This document shows, one piece after another, positions 1-9,521 of a stretch of 64,000 bases of DNA. Position numbers and translations under genes: made by a program. Below the pieces are notes generated by a model. That model had not been told where the DNA came from. It was given only the letters and a program-made list of their open reading frames with translations, and did no database searches. Where the stretch lies: positions 1 to 64,000 of the forward strand of contig CALXTW010000002.1 in the NCBI GenBank assembly GCA_944391515.1. The letters are read 5' to 3'. This stretch comes from an uncultured Alphaproteobacteria bacterium. Lineage in GTDB: Bacteria; Pseudomonadota; Alphaproteobacteria; RF32; CAG-239. The stretch's first letter is position 1; each line of letters starts with the position of its first letter.

Positions 1-36
1 AGCGCTTTGTCATCCTCACCGCTATAAGCTTTACTG

Positions 37-61
37 AACCACGCGTCTAACGCGTGGTTTT
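37..61 (+). terminator. Intrinsic terminator of an upstream plus-strand gene
   Basis: A 9-bp perfect stem (AACCACGCG, 37-45, with CGCGTGGTT, 51-59) has a 5-base loop and is followed by a T-rich run. No gene is visible upstream inside the window, so it probably ends a transcript entering from the left edge. Confidence 0.6.
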
Positions 62-75
62 CTTGATACAAAAAG

Positions 76-99
76 AAAGCCCGCAGTCTTGCGGGCTTT
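76..99 (-). terminator. Terminator of mnmA
   Basis: A 10-bp perfect stem (AAAGCCCGCA, 76-85, with TGCGGGCTTT, 90-99) lies just past the mnmA stop codon. Read on the minus strand it runs into TTTCTTTTTG, so it should stop mnmA transcription. It is symmetrical enough to act in both directions. Confidence 0.75.
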
Positions 100-102
100 T
101 GC

Positions 103-1179
103 TTAAAAGACAGATTGTATAAAACCTCCACCCAAAACAACATCTTCATTGTATAAAACAACGGATTGACCGGGGGTTAGGGCTTTTTGTAAATCTTCAA
201 ATTCAACTTTCAACGAAGTATCATCTAAAGGTGTAACCTGAACTCTAACCGGTTTTTGTGATGATCGTACTTTAGCCGTACATGAGATTGACTTGCTTAA
301 AGGTTCAATCGAAACCCAGTTAATTGAGGAAGCAATAACGCCTTTTTGCAAAGTTTCATCGGCAAAACCGAGTACTACTTCATTTTTTTCAGGTATCAAA
401 TCAAGAACATATAAGGGCTGTTCAGCCGAAACCCCAAGCCCTCGGCGTTGCCCAATAGTATATTTCCAAAATCCGTTGTGTTTGCCTAATATTTTTCCGT
501 CACGATTAACAAAATTACCGACTTTGGGCTGAGCTTGAATAATGTCATTAATGTCGCCGGTGTAAAAATCTTGGCTGTCTGGTTTATCGCACACTTCTAA
601 GCCGATAGCTTTTGCATGTTCTCTGATTTCGGCTTTTGTGTAATCACCAAGTGGCAACAAAATTTGTGAAAGTTGAGTTTGAGAAAGACGATATAAAAAA
701 TAGGCCTGATCTTTTTGTTTGTCTTTGCCACATAAAAGCTGATAGCGATTATTTTGTGTGTTAAAGTCAACTTTGGCATAATGTCCCGTCGCAAACTTAT
801 CAAATTCAATTCCTTGGGTTTTAGCAGCCATTGGCAAAGCGTTAAATTTGATGTTTGAGTTGCATAAGACACAAGGGTTGGGTGTTCTACCAGCCAAATA
901 TTCAGACTTAAAATTGGATAAGACGATTTTTTTGTATTGTTCAGTACAATCAACAACATAGTAAGGAATGTTTAAGTTGTTGCAGACTTTTTTTGCCGCA
1001 GCAATATCTTGTTCTTCATGGGGGGAAAAACATCCTTCTTTACCGGTCATATTAGCAAAATATTGATTTTTATCCCAAATAGACATGGTAGCACCGATAA
1101 CCTCATGTCCCTGAGCTTTTAACAGAGCCGCCGCCACGGAAGAATCAACGCCGCCGCTCATACCAACGAGTATTTTCAT
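103..1179 (-). CDS. mnmA: tRNA-specific 2-thiouridylase MnmA
   Basis: The 358-residue protein is full length for MnmA, which makes s2U34 in the wobble position of tRNA-Lys, -Glu and -Gln using ATP and a sulfur relay. The N-terminal PP-loop SGGVDSS is at residues 8-14. The nucleophilic Cys region is NPCVLCN (101-107), giving a CxxC pair (C103, C106). The segment that normally carries the second catalytic Cys (E. coli C199, in a GICF context) reads DSQDFYTGD (201-209) and has no Cys. The C-terminal part keeps the TIGQRRGLG (241-249) RNA-binding signature. The gene stands alone on the minus strand and ends at a strong terminator. The family call is secure; the altered thiol chemistry is an inference from the missing Cys. 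Confidence 0.95.
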   Translation of the reverse strand: MKILVGMSGGVDSSVAAALLKAQGHEVIGATMSIWDKNQYFANMTGKEGCFSPHEEQDIAAAKKVCNNLNIPYYVVDCTEQYKKIVLSNFKSEYLAGRTPNPCVLCNSNIKFNALPMAAKTQGIEFDKFATGHYAKVDFNTQNNRYQLLCGKDKQKDQAYFLYRLSQTQLSQILLPLGDYTKAEIREHAKAIGLEVCDKPDSQDFYTGDINDIIQAQPKVGNFVNRDGKILGKHNGFWKYTIGQRRGLGVSAEQPLYVLDLIPEKNEVVLGFADETLQKGVIASSINWVSIEPLSKSISCTAKVRSSQKPVRVQVTPLDDTSLKVEFEDLQKALTPGQSVVLYNEDVVLGGGFIQSVF

Positions 1180-1415
1180 TTTTATCCTCTAAGTGAAAAG
1201 TTATAACCTTCACCAAAGAAATATAAAAATTCAAAGTTTTTACTTTCTTTGACTGAGGCACTATACTTGAAAAAAACAAGAAGATAAAGCATAAAATAAA
1301 TTCCAAAAGATAAATAAAGAGTAAGTAATAATTGATATCTTGAGTTTTATACTTGCCAATATCATCAAGGATGTACTATTGTAAAACAAAATCTAATACT
1401 GAGATAAGGATAAAA

Positions 1416-3191
1416 ATGTTTAAAAATTTGCTTGTCAAGTTTCTAAAAAAAATAAAAGGAACATATATAGTTTCTAATTACAGTAAAATAATGCCATATG
1501 TTAAACCTTATTGGGTAAGAGGATTGTTAGCTGTTTTAATTACAATTCCGATAGGTGCAATGGATGCCGTCATAGCCGGAGCTCTAAAACCTTATATGGA
1601 TGTTGTTATGTTGGATAAAACAGCATCATCAACTACTTATATTCCTTTATTAATAATATTGTTTAGTTGTGCACAAAGCCTTTTAAATTATACAGCTACC
1701 TATCTTAATACCTGGGTAGGTCAAAAAATATCACAAGGTCTAAAAATAACATTGTTTGAAAAATTGATGCGATACGATGCTAGTTTTTTTGATAAGTCTA
1801 CATCTGGAGATATATTATTTAGATTTAACTATGATGTAGATGCGGCATGTTCAGGATTGCTAAGTAATATGAAATTATTTACTACGCGTGTTTTTTCATC
1901 ATTATCGTTAATATGTGTATTAATTTATAATTCGTGGCAGTTAGCAATAGTTGCGATTATTGTATTATTGGGAGCTCTCTATCCATTAACAACTGTTCGT
2001 CGTCGCATCAAAGGCCTGATGGATAAAACCATATTTTCGGGTTCGGCGGTTATGACGTATTATAATGAAACCTTTAGCGGCAATCGTATCGTAACCTCCT
2101 ATAACCTGTATCAATATCAGCTTCAACGTTTTCGTAATACTCTCAATAGTGTATTTAAATTGGGCATCAAAATGATACAGCGTACAGGAATGATGTCTCC
2201 GTTAATGCATTTCGTAGTTTCCTTAGGAATTGCCATTATCATTTGGTTGGGAAGTTATTTGATAGTCACGCATACAATTACGCCAGGTAATTTTGTATCA
2301 TTTATTGCAGCATTAATTATGCTCTATAACCCGATAAAGAGTATTGGTAACAATTTTAATAGTGTACAAATGTCTCTTATGGCAATGGAGCGAGTTTTTG
2401 GTTTGTTGGAGGAAACTCCAAAAATTCACGACAAAGCCAATGCTGTTCCTTTAGAAAAAATAGCTGATAAGATTGAATACAAAGATGTATGCTTTGAGTA
2501 TGTTAAAGGAAAACCTGTACTAAAACATATAAACCTGAAAGTCAATGTTGGTCAAACTATAGCGTTCGTCGGTAATTCCGGCGGAGGAAAGACGACTATG
2601 GTAAATTTGTTGCCGAGATTTTATGATATAAAATCAGGTAGCATAACAATTGATGGTATAGACATTAGAGATTTTCAATTAGATAGTTTGAGAGACAAAA
2701 TAGCCATAGTTTTTCAGGATAATTTCTTGTTTGCAGGTACAATTCGTGAAAATATTTTATTAGGCAAAGAAAATGCCACTCAAGAAGAAATAGATAAAGC
2801 CGTTAAGGCCGCTTGTCTGGATGAGTTTATAGCTTCGTTAGATAAAGGGCTTGATACGGAAATAGGAGAAAGAGGTGTGTTGCTGTCTGGTGGCCAAAAA
2901 CAAAGAATAGCCATAGCCCGAGCATTTTTGAAAAATGCGCCGATAGTTATTTTGGATGAGGCAACCTCGGCTCTTGATAATAAGTCAGAAGCTATCGTTC
3001 AGCAAGCCATAGATAATTTAATGGCTGACAGAACGGTATTTATTATTGCTCATAGGCTTTCAACGGTTAGAAACGCCGATAAAATTGTGGTTGTAAATTA
3101 TGGAGAAATAGTAGAAACTGGAAGTCATGATGAATTAATGTTACAAGAAGATAGTATTTACAAGTCGTTATATCGTTCACAATTGAAGTAG
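1416..3191 (+). CDS. msbA: MsbA-type ABC exporter (lipid A/lipid flippase-like half transporter)
   Basis: A fused ABC half-transporter of 591 residues. The N-terminal half has about six membrane segments, and the C-terminal ATPase has Walker A GNSGGGKTT, signature LSGGQKQR, Walker B IVILDEATS and the H-loop AHRLST. The upstream TTG at 1353 is a possible start, but the ATG at 1416 is preceded by AAGGA at 1406-1410 with ideal spacing, so I use that. Family members flip lipid A-core or other lipid-linked substrates across the inner membrane. It is followed after 4 bases by an unknown membrane-anchored gene and then an ABC-F gene, suggesting one operon. The exact substrate is not determinable; lipid export would suit the glycan operon just downstream. 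Confidence 0.82.
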   Translation: MFKNLLVKFLKKIKGTYIVSNYSKIMPYVKPYWVRGLLAVLITIPIGAMDAVIAGALKPYMDVVMLDKTASSTTYIPLLIILFSCAQSLLNYTATYLNTWVGQKISQGLKITLFEKLMRYDASFFDKSTSGDILFRFNYDVDAACSGLLSNMKLFTTRVFSSLSLICVLIYNSWQLAIVAIIVLLGALYPLTTVRRRIKGLMDKTIFSGSAVMTYYNETFSGNRIVTSYNLYQYQLQRFRNTLNSVFKLGIKMIQRTGMMSPLMHFVVSLGIAIIIWLGSYLIVTHTITPGNFVSFIAALIMLYNPIKSIGNNFNSVQMSLMAMERVFGLLEETPKIHDKANAVPLEKIADKIEYKDVCFEYVKGKPVLKHINLKVNVGQTIAFVGNSGGGKTTMVNLLPRFYDIKSGSITIDGIDIRDFQLDSLRDKIAIVFQDNFLFAGTIRENILLGKENATQEEIDKAVKAACLDEFIASLDKGLDTEIGERGVLLSGGQKQRIAIARAFLKNAPIVILDEATSALDNKSEAIVQQAIDNLMADRTVFIIAHRLSTVRNADKIVVVNYGEIVETGSHDELMLQEDSIYKSLYRSQLK

Positions 3192-3195
3192 GATA

Positions 3196-3978
3196 ATGAG
3201 AAAGTTTAGTTTTATATTTTTACTTTTAATTATTGGCTATAGCATTTTTCATTTTAGTGAAAAATACTTAGGGGTATCCGTGCGCAGACATGGAGCACCC
3301 GTTGATTGTAAAATCAATACAGATATTAATAAAGTGCTAGATTGTGTAAGCTTGAATTATATGAAATTTGATGCTTTTACGAGTGATTGGAACCAAGATT
3401 TATCCGAAAATTATATCAGAGGTAAATTAAATCGCTTATATCACGATATCAATATGGAGTTTTCTCCGTTTCAAAATATAAAAGCTTGTTATAATAGAAA
3501 TGATTGCAAGGTGAACATGCAAGATAGCCAATATAAAATTGATACTTATCAAGATTTAGTGGCTTACATTAGACAACAGTCAGAACCGCAAGGCTATACC
3601 TACAATCGAAGTAATAGTTTTTGGAATAATATTCCTACATATAAGTTATGGCGGTTTAGCAGAAGTTATAAATTCCCATATCATGATATTATTATCAGTC
3701 AAAAAGATGGAAAATACCTCTTTTATGTATTAAGTATGGAAGCCGTTCCGCTTAAAGGAAATTATGATTTATTAATAGGAAGCCTTACAACATTTTGTTC
3801 GGCAGATAAATTTAGTACATCAAAAAAATACATATGCGGCGGGTATCGTTTTTATTTTTACGATGAGATAAATGATGATATCAAGAATTTTTCATTGAGT
3901 TTAGATAAAAGAGAAAATCCCAAATCAGCATTAATAAAATATGGCAAAGCCTCCTATAAGATTGATTTAAATGATTAA
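3196..3978 (+). CDS. Membrane-anchored protein of unknown function, paralogue of 36860-37813
   Basis: 260 residues with one hydrophobic N-terminal segment (about residues 4-18) that is either an uncleaved signal anchor or a signal peptide; the rest should be periplasmic. Two Cys follow in a VDC...LDC pattern, then NDCK and a late FC...ICGG pair, compatible with disulfides. The C-terminal block SLDKRENPK...KIDL resembles SADKRKNPQ...SIDI in the 317-residue protein at 36860-37813, and both have an early C...C pair after the anchor, so I call them distant paralogues. It lies 4 bases after the exporter and overlaps the ABC-F start by 8 bases. No known family was recognised. Confidence 0.7.
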   Translation: MRKFSFIFLLLIIGYSIFHFSEKYLGVSVRRHGAPVDCKINTDINKVLDCVSLNYMKFDAFTSDWNQDLSENYIRGKLNRLYHDINMEFSPFQNIKACYNRNDCKVNMQDSQYKIDTYQDLVAYIRQQSEPQGYTYNRSNSFWNNIPTYKLWRFSRSYKFPYHDIIISQKDGKYLFYVLSMEAVPLKGNYDLLIGSLTTFCSADKFSTSKKYICGGYRFYFYDEINDDIKNFSLSLDKRENPKSALIKYGKASYKIDLND

Positions 3979-5824
3979 TATAAAGAATGTAACATATCGA
4001 TTAGGAGAAAGAATACTTTTAGACCAAGCCACTGTTCAAATATCTGATGGTTGGAAAGTAGGAATTGTCGGCTCCAATGGTTGTGGTAAATCCACCTTGT
4101 TTAAGATATTCAAACAAGAATTAGAAACTCAAGATGGTAGTATAGATTTTTCAACCGAACAAAAGCTTGTGTTTGTTGAGCAAGAGTTTCATGAAGAAGA
4201 TTTATCTAAAAATATATTGGATTATGTTTTAAGCCAAGATAAGGAAAGAAGTTCTCTGTTAACACAATTAGAAACCGCACCCAATGAAGAGTTAGACTTT
4301 ATACATGAAAGATTGCGTTTAATAGGCGCTGATACAGCCCCTTACCGGGCAGCAGAAATTTTGAGCGGTCTGGGTTTTTCACAAGATGATTTGCAAAGAA
4401 CGGTTGGAGAATTCTCTGGTGGTTGGCAAATGCGGCTTGCTTTGGCCACGGCTTTATTTCGTCCGTCAGATGTAATGTTGCTGGATGAACCGACCAATCA
4501 TTTGGATTTGGAGGCATCGCTGTGGTTGGAACAGCACCTTCAACGCTATAAGGGGACTTTACTAATAATTAGCCACGATAAAAATTTATTAAATAACTTA
4601 TGTAACCACATTGTCCATTTTGACCATGGAAAGCTGGTTTTATATTCAGGAAATTATGATACCTTTCGTCGCACGAGAAGTTTGCAACAAGAGGTTTTAG
4701 CCAAGCAAGCCGCAAAAATTGCCGAGAAAAGACGCCACTTGCAGGCTTATGTTGATAGATTTCGTTATAAAGCAAGCAAGGCAAAACAAGCACAAAGCCG
4801 TATGAAGATGATTGAAAGACTAGAAGACGTGGCTTTGTTGGAAGATGATGCCCAAAGTGTGTTTAATTTTCCGCAACCCCAATCTTTAGCATCGCCTTTC
4901 TTGAGTATTGAGGATGGGGGAGCCGGCTATGGGGATAAAGTTGTACTCAAACGACTGAATTTGCAAATCTCACAGGATGATAAGATAGCGTTACTTGGTG
5001 CCAATGGGAATGGTAAATCGACTTTGGCAAAAATCATTTCAGGACGTTTAGAATTATTAAATGGTCAAAGAAAGGCTTCTCAAAAATTAAAAATAGGCTA
5101 TTTTGCGCAACATCAGACGGAAGAATTGCCGATGGATTTGACCGCCTATGAATATATGAGTTCAATAATGCCCTCAAAAACAGAAACCGAAATCAGGTCT
5201 CACTTGGCCGGATTCGGATTAGATAAGGAAAAAGCGTTAACACAAATTGCGCGCTTGTCGGGAGGGGAAAAAGCGCGTTTGCTGTTTGCCGCCATGACTT
5301 ATGATGCTCCTCAGCTTTTAATCTTGGATGAACCGACCAACCACCTGGATATTCAGGGTAGGGAAGCTCTGGTAAAAGCTTTGAACGAATATGATGGAGC
5401 CGTCATACTCATCACGCATGATTTATATTTTTTGGAATTAACGGCAGATGAATTATGGTTGGTCGACAAGCAAACCTGTAAACCTTACTCCGGCGATTTG
5501 GAAGATTATCGTCAATATCTGCTGTCCATAAAGGATAAAGAAAAATCCGTTGCATCGAGTAAAGCAATAAAAGAAACAGAAAAATCAAAAGCTAATAATT
5601 GGCAAGAAAAGAAAAATTTGCAGTCTCAGTTGCGTCGTTTAGAGAAGGAATTATCACAATTATCAGAGCAAAAGAAGCAAGTAGAGGCACGTTTTCTGCA
5701 AGAATTAAGTGTAGATGAATTGATAAACAATCAAAAAGAACTCTCTGAAATAGAGAAAAAACAGCAAGATATTGAAAATCAATGGGTTTTACTATCGGAG
5801 CAATTAGAAACTCTAAAAGATTGA
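3971..5824 (+). CDS. ABC-F family ATPase (YheS/Uup-like ribosome-associated)
   Basis: 617 residues with two ABC domains and no membrane segments. Walker A motifs are GSNGCGKST (about residue 34) and GANGNGKST (about 344). Signatures are FSGGWQMRLALA and LSGGEKARLLFA, both with LDEPTNHLD Walker B blocks. The linker is rich in basic residues (KRRHLQAYVDRFRYKASKAKQAQSR), typical of the P-site tRNA interaction motif. The C-terminus is a Lys/Glu-rich coiled coil. ABC-F proteins bind the ribosomal E site and help restart stalled translation; some give antibiotic resistance. The start overlaps the previous gene by 8 bases, implying translational coupling. Confidence 0.9.
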   Translation: MINIKNVTYRLGERILLDQATVQISDGWKVGIVGSNGCGKSTLFKIFKQELETQDGSIDFSTEQKLVFVEQEFHEEDLSKNILDYVLSQDKERSSLLTQLETAPNEELDFIHERLRLIGADTAPYRAAEILSGLGFSQDDLQRTVGEFSGGWQMRLALATALFRPSDVMLLDEPTNHLDLEASLWLEQHLQRYKGTLLIISHDKNLLNNLCNHIVHFDHGKLVLYSGNYDTFRRTRSLQQEVLAKQAAKIAEKRRHLQAYVDRFRYKASKAKQAQSRMKMIERLEDVALLEDDAQSVFNFPQPQSLASPFLSIEDGGAGYGDKVVLKRLNLQISQDDKIALLGANGNGKSTLAKIISGRLELLNGQRKASQKLKIGYFAQHQTEELPMDLTAYEYMSSIMPSKTETEIRSHLAGFGLDKEKALTQIARLSGGEKARLLFAAMTYDAPQLLILDEPTNHLDIQGREALVKALNEYDGAVILITHDLYFLELTADELWLVDKQTCKPYSGDLEDYRQYLLSIKDKEKSVASSKAIKETEKSKANNWQEKKNLQSQLRRLEKELSQLSEQKKQVEARFLQELSVDELINNQKELSEIEKKQQDIENQWVLLSEQLETLKD

Positions 5825-5886
5825 AGCAACTTTTAAGGGAAAAATTATAATAAATAACAATTCTATTCATAATAAAGAAAATAAAC

Positions 5887-5915
5887 TTGCAATCAAAAAC
5901 AGGTTACATTATTAT
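5887..5915 (+). promoter_or_regulatory. Candidate sigma70 promoter of the glycan operon
   Basis: TTGCAA (5887-5892) and TATTAT (5910-5915) are 17 bases apart in the 158-base gap before the first glycan gene. No other promoter-like pair was found between here and 16.7 kb, where genes are tightly spaced. Prediction only. Confidence 0.4.
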
Positions 5916-5982
5916 CCAACATATAAAATTAAATTAGAAGCTTTGAATGGCTCTTGTAAAATAAATCTGGGATATATACAAA

Positions 5983-6420
5983 ATGACAAAATATTATATC
6001 GTAAGCGGTGGATTTGACCCAATACATGAAGGCCATATAGAAATGATAAAGGCCTCTGCAGCCAAAAGTGATGGAGTGATACTTCTTCTTAATTCCGATG
6101 ATTGGTTGTGCCGTAAAAAAGGCAAAAATTTCATGAATTATAACACGCGCCGAATAATTTGCGAAAACCTCAAAGGTGTTATAGATGTGCTGTCTTTTGA
6201 TGACAAAGATAACTCAGCAAGTGATGGCATAAAAAAAGCGAGAGCCAAATATGCTGATTGCGAATTAGTATTTGCCAACGGTGGAGATCGAACCAAAGAC
6301 AATATTCCGGAATCTCCTATTTGTAGAGAGTTAGGGGTAACCTTGGAATTTGGTGTCGGAGGAGAAAATAAAGCCAATTCATCATCATGGATTTTGGCAA
6401 ATTGGAAAAAAGAAAACTAA
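5983..6420 (+). CDS. Cytidylyltransferase-like nucleotidyltransferase
   Basis: 145 residues, about the size of a single nucleotidyltransferase domain of the TagD/RfaE-C class. The nucleotide-binding motif GGFDPIHEGH (residues 9-18) holds the HxGH signature, and NGGDRTKDNIPE (about 105-116) matches the conserved second half of the fold. Such enzymes join CTP or ATP to a phosphorylated small molecule (glycerol-3-phosphate, heptose-1-phosphate, phosphocholine and similar). As first gene of the glycan operon it may activate a sugar or alcohol for the surface polymer. The substrate is unknown. Confidence 0.75.
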   Translation: MTKYYIVSGGFDPIHEGHIEMIKASAAKSDGVILLLNSDDWLCRKKGKNFMNYNTRRIICENLKGVIDVLSFDDKDNSASDGIKKARAKYADCELVFANGGDRTKDNIPESPICRELGVTLEFGVGGENKANSSSWILANWKKEN

Positions 6421-6434
6421 AGAGCCAAGCCCCC

Positions 6435-7475
6435 ATGACAACACTAAAAGTAAAATTTACGGATTTCCTAGGAGATTACAAAGGTAGCGTTATATATCAG
6501 GTATTGTCAGAAAGGTATTCTTTGGAAGAATCTGACCATCCTGATTTTTTGTTTTACTCAAATTATGGTTATCAATTTAAAGAATATTCCGATATCAATT
6601 GTGTCAAAGTTTTTTATACCAACGAGAATATTGTTCCTGATTTTAATGAATGTGATTATGCTATAGGTTTTGATGACTTAAGCTTTGGTGATAGGTATCT
6701 GCGCTTGCCTTTTTCTTATTTACAGTTAAAAGAAGAATGGAAACAACCTCGTCAGTTTGATAGAACCCAAGCTTTGCAACGAAAGTTTTGTAATTTTATC
6801 TACAGTAATAACTTTAGCGGGGTAGGGGCTAAACTGAGGGAAGAATTTGCAAAACAGCTAATGGAATATAAACAGGTTGATTGCCCAGGAAAAGTCCTCA
6901 ATAATATGAAAGATGCCATTACTCCTCGTTTTGGAGATTGGCAAGCCGGGAAATTGGAATTTATGAAAAATTATAAATTTTCAATAGCTTTTGAAAATTC
7001 ACGAACGGACGGCTATGTAACAGAAAAATTGGTTCATCCGTTTGCCGCAGGCAGTATTCCAATATATTGGGGTAATCCGAAAGTTGCTGAAGATTTTAAC
7101 TCAAAAGCTTTTATCAATTGCAATGAGTATGAGAATTTAGACGAAGTCATAGCCAAAATAAAAGAATTGGATAATAATGATGATTTATATATGGAAATGC
7201 TTTCACAACCGCCGTTAGTTAATAAACATCTTCCTAATATAGAGGATTTACGGGTATTTTTATATAACATCGTACAAAAGGGGAATATGCCTTTTGTCAA
7301 AAATCCACACGGCATTTCGGAAGCAAAATTTTTAAGGCAAGAAAATCAAATGTTAAAAGACGAGATATACGCCTTAAAACAAAGAAAAAGTTTTCCGTTT
7401 ATAAAAACGGTTGTGAAACATGGTTACTTAAAATACTATTTGCTAGGTATAAATATTTATAAAAAGAAATTATAA
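6435..7475 (+). CDS. GT10 alpha-1,3/4-fucosyltransferase
   Basis: 346 residues from the ATG at 6435; an in-frame ATG at 6387 lies inside the previous gene and would add 16 residues. The GT10 signature is at about residues 183-214: FENS, DGYVTEKL, then AGSIPIYWG. GT10 enzymes move L-fucose from GDP-fucose to GlcNAc-type acceptors, as in bacterial Lewis antigen mimicry. The donor pathway (gmd, fcl) is encoded 1-3 kb downstream, which strongly supports the role. The C-terminus is basic and ends in a YYLLGINIYKKK motif, as in other glycosyltransferases of this operon. It is likely membrane-associated through that tail. The acceptor specificity cannot be told from sequence. Confidence 0.88.
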   Translation: MTTLKVKFTDFLGDYKGSVIYQVLSERYSLEESDHPDFLFYSNYGYQFKEYSDINCVKVFYTNENIVPDFNECDYAIGFDDLSFGDRYLRLPFSYLQLKEEWKQPRQFDRTQALQRKFCNFIYSNNFSGVGAKLREEFAKQLMEYKQVDCPGKVLNNMKDAITPRFGDWQAGKLEFMKNYKFSIAFENSRTDGYVTEKLVHPFAAGSIPIYWGNPKVAEDFNSKAFINCNEYENLDEVIAKIKELDNNDDLYMEMLSQPPLVNKHLPNIEDLRVFLYNIVQKGNMPFVKNPHGISEAKFLRQENQMLKDEIYALKQRKSFPFIKTVVKHGYLKYYLLGINIYKKKL

Positions 7476-7511
7476 ACATAAAAACTCTTTGAACGGAGTA
7501 TGGGGTAAAGA

Positions 7512-8447
7512 ATGATTAACAAGGCTGATGTAAGCATCATCACAGCCACCTATAATTTATTAGCAACAGGTCGGAAAGAAAAAATGTTGCGTTGCTTGGA
7601 ATCAATCCATAATCAAGAAAAAATCCGCCTGGAGCATATTATAATTGATGGTGCCTCCACCGATGGCACTCTGGATTTTTTAAAACCATACGAAGAAAAA
7701 GGCTGGATAAAGCTCTATTCTGAGCCGGATTCCGGCATTTACGATGCCTTTAACAAAGGGATTCAAAAAGCCTCAGGCGAGTATGTTTGCTTTATCAATT
7801 CAGATGATTATTTGTTCCGCAATGACGGTTTGTTTGCCGCCATCAGCCTTTTAAGGAAAACCCAAGCAGATTTTTCTTATTCTCCGGTGCTTTATGAAAA
7901 AGGTGGAAAAATCATTTCCTCCGATGAAGCAACGCTAGATTTCAGAGACATATTTTATCACATGACCTGCAACCATCAAGGCATGGTCTTTAAGCAGAGC
8001 TTGTTTGAACAAGTTGGTTACCATGACCAAACATACACGATTTGCGCGGACTATGATTTTATTTTAAGAGCTATATTAAGAGGGGCAAAGTTTGTAAAAC
8101 TGCCGCAACAATATGCGGTCTTTAGCATGGATGGCTATACCGGCACGCATATGGAGAACATTGCCGTCGAACAGCTCGGAATTTTGATGAAAAATTATGG
8201 TTGCACACAAAACCAAGCCCAAAAGATTCAAGAAATTAGCTATATCCCGTGGAAAGAATTCATAAAACTTTTGAGCTTAAGCAAAATAAGGGATAAATAT
8301 AAATATATTTTAAGAAATTGGCGGCACTCACCGTTTCGCAAAAAGTTGCGGGAAATACGCCATTTCTTTATTAAACTCCGCACCCGCAAAGGTAACAGCG
8401 TATTACGAATTTTAGGCATTACACTAATAGACGAGGAAAACAAATGA
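7512..8447 (+). CDS. GT2 family glycosyltransferase
   Basis: 311 residues with a GT-A fold. The N-terminal motif is [10 protein letters not shown], the donor-binding region is [10 protein letters not shown], and the metal motif is SDDYL within FINSDDYLF (about residues 93-101). The acceptor region is [10 protein letters not shown]. This arrangement is close to WcaA/WcaE-like enzymes of exopolysaccharide and LPS clusters. The tail is very basic and ends [12 protein letters not shown], a variant of the operon's shared C-terminal motif. It overlaps gmd by 4 bases (ATGA), so translation is coupled. The transferred sugar is unknown. Confidence 0.87.
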   Translation: MINKADVSIITATYNLLATGRKEKMLRCLESIHNQEKIRLEHIIIDGASTDGTLDFLKPYEEKGWIKLYSEPDSGIYDAFNKGIQKASGEYVCFINSDDYLFRNDGLFAAISLLRKTQADFSYSPVLYEKGGKIISSDEATLDFRDIFYHMTCNHQGMVFKQSLFEQVGYHDQTYTICADYDFILRAILRGAKFVKLPQQYAVFSMDGYTGTHMENIAVEQLGILMKNYGCTQNQAQKIQEISYIPWKEFIKLLSLSKIRDKYKYILRNWRHSPFRKKLREIRHFFIKLRTRKGNSVLRILGITLIDEENK

Positions 8448-9511
8448 AAAAAGCACTCATCACCGGCATCACCGGACAAGATGGTTCATATTTGGCGGAA
8501 TTGCTGCTGGAAAAAGGCTATGAGGTTCATGGCCTCAAGCGACGTTCATCATTATTCAACACTGGCAGAATAGACCATTTGGCCGGAAAAATTATTTTGC
8601 ATGACGGCGACTTGACCGACAGCTCAAATTTGATACGTCTAATGAAAGAGATAGCCCCGGATGAAGTTTATAATTTGGCGGCACAATCTCATGTTAAAGT
8701 CTCCTGGGATTGTCCGGAATATACGGCAGATAGTGATGCCTTGGGCACATTGCGTTTGTTAGAAGCAATTCGCATTTGCGGGTTAGAGAAAAAGACCAAG
8801 TTTTACCAAGCCTCAACATCAGAATTATTTGGCTTGATTCAAGAACCTATCCAAAAGGAGACGACGCCGTTTTACCCGCGTTCGCCTTATGCGGTTGCAA
8901 AGCTTTATGCTTATTGGATTTGCGTCAACTATCGTGAGAGCTTTGGCATTTTTGCCGCCAACGGCATATTGTTTAACCACGAGAGCCCCAGACGCGGCGA
9001 AACCTTTGTTACTCGCAAAATCACCATGGCAGCTTGCCGCATAGCCTTAGGCATGCAAGACAAGCTGCAACTTGGCAATTTGAGCGCCAAGCGCGATTGG
9101 GGCCATGCCAAAGACTATGTTGAAGGCATGTGGCGCATTCTGCAACAAGACAAGCCGGAAGATTTTGTTTTGGCAACGGGTACCACCACGTCTATTCGTG
9201 ATTTCTGCACCATGACTTTTAAGGAATTGGGCATTGACATTGAATGGCAAGGTGAGGGCGTAAATGAAAAAGGCATTGATAAAAAGACAGGCAAAGTCTT
9301 GGTAGAGGTCAATCCTAAATTCTTCCGTCCGGCCGAAGTTGAGCTATTGTTGGGCGATTCCACCAAAGCCAGAACCAAATTGGGCTGGAAACCAAGCTAT
9401 GACCTCGCAGCCTTGGTCAAAGAAATGGTGGCAGAAGACTATAAGTTAGCCCAAAAAGAAAAATTACTAAACGATAACGGTTATGAAACCCTGACCCCGC
9501 GTGAGGCCTAA
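8444..9511 (+). CDS. gmd: GDP-mannose 4,6-dehydratase
   Basis: 355 residues, the normal length for Gmd. The NADP-binding [12 protein letters not shown] is at residues 8-19. The short-chain dehydrogenase catalytic set is visible as STSELFG and [10 protein letters not shown] (YxxxK). The Gmd-specific [19 protein letters not shown] follows. It turns GDP-D-mannose into GDP-4-keto-6-deoxymannose, the first committed step to GDP-L-fucose. It is followed after 10 bases by fcl, the next enzyme. Cytosolic. Confidence 0.97.
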   Translation: MKKALITGITGQDGSYLAELLLEKGYEVHGLKRRSSLFNTGRIDHLAGKIILHDGDLTDSSNLIRLMKEIAPDEVYNLAAQSHVKVSWDCPEYTADSDALGTLRLLEAIRICGLEKKTKFYQASTSELFGLIQEPIQKETTPFYPRSPYAVAKLYAYWICVNYRESFGIFAANGILFNHESPRRGETFVTRKITMAACRIALGMQDKLQLGNLSAKRDWGHAKDYVEGMWRILQQDKPEDFVLATGTTTSIRDFCTMTFKELGIDIEWQGEGVNEKGIDKKTGKVLVEVNPKFFRPAEVELLLGDSTKARTKLGWKPSYDLAALVKEMVAEDYKLAQKEKLLNDNGYETLTPREA

Positions 9512-9521
9512 GGAGGATAAG

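Noticed and set aside
9501..9521. GTG start of fcl inside gmd
   Set aside because: A perfect AGGAGG lies just before the ATG at 9522, and the extra seven residues are not part of the family.
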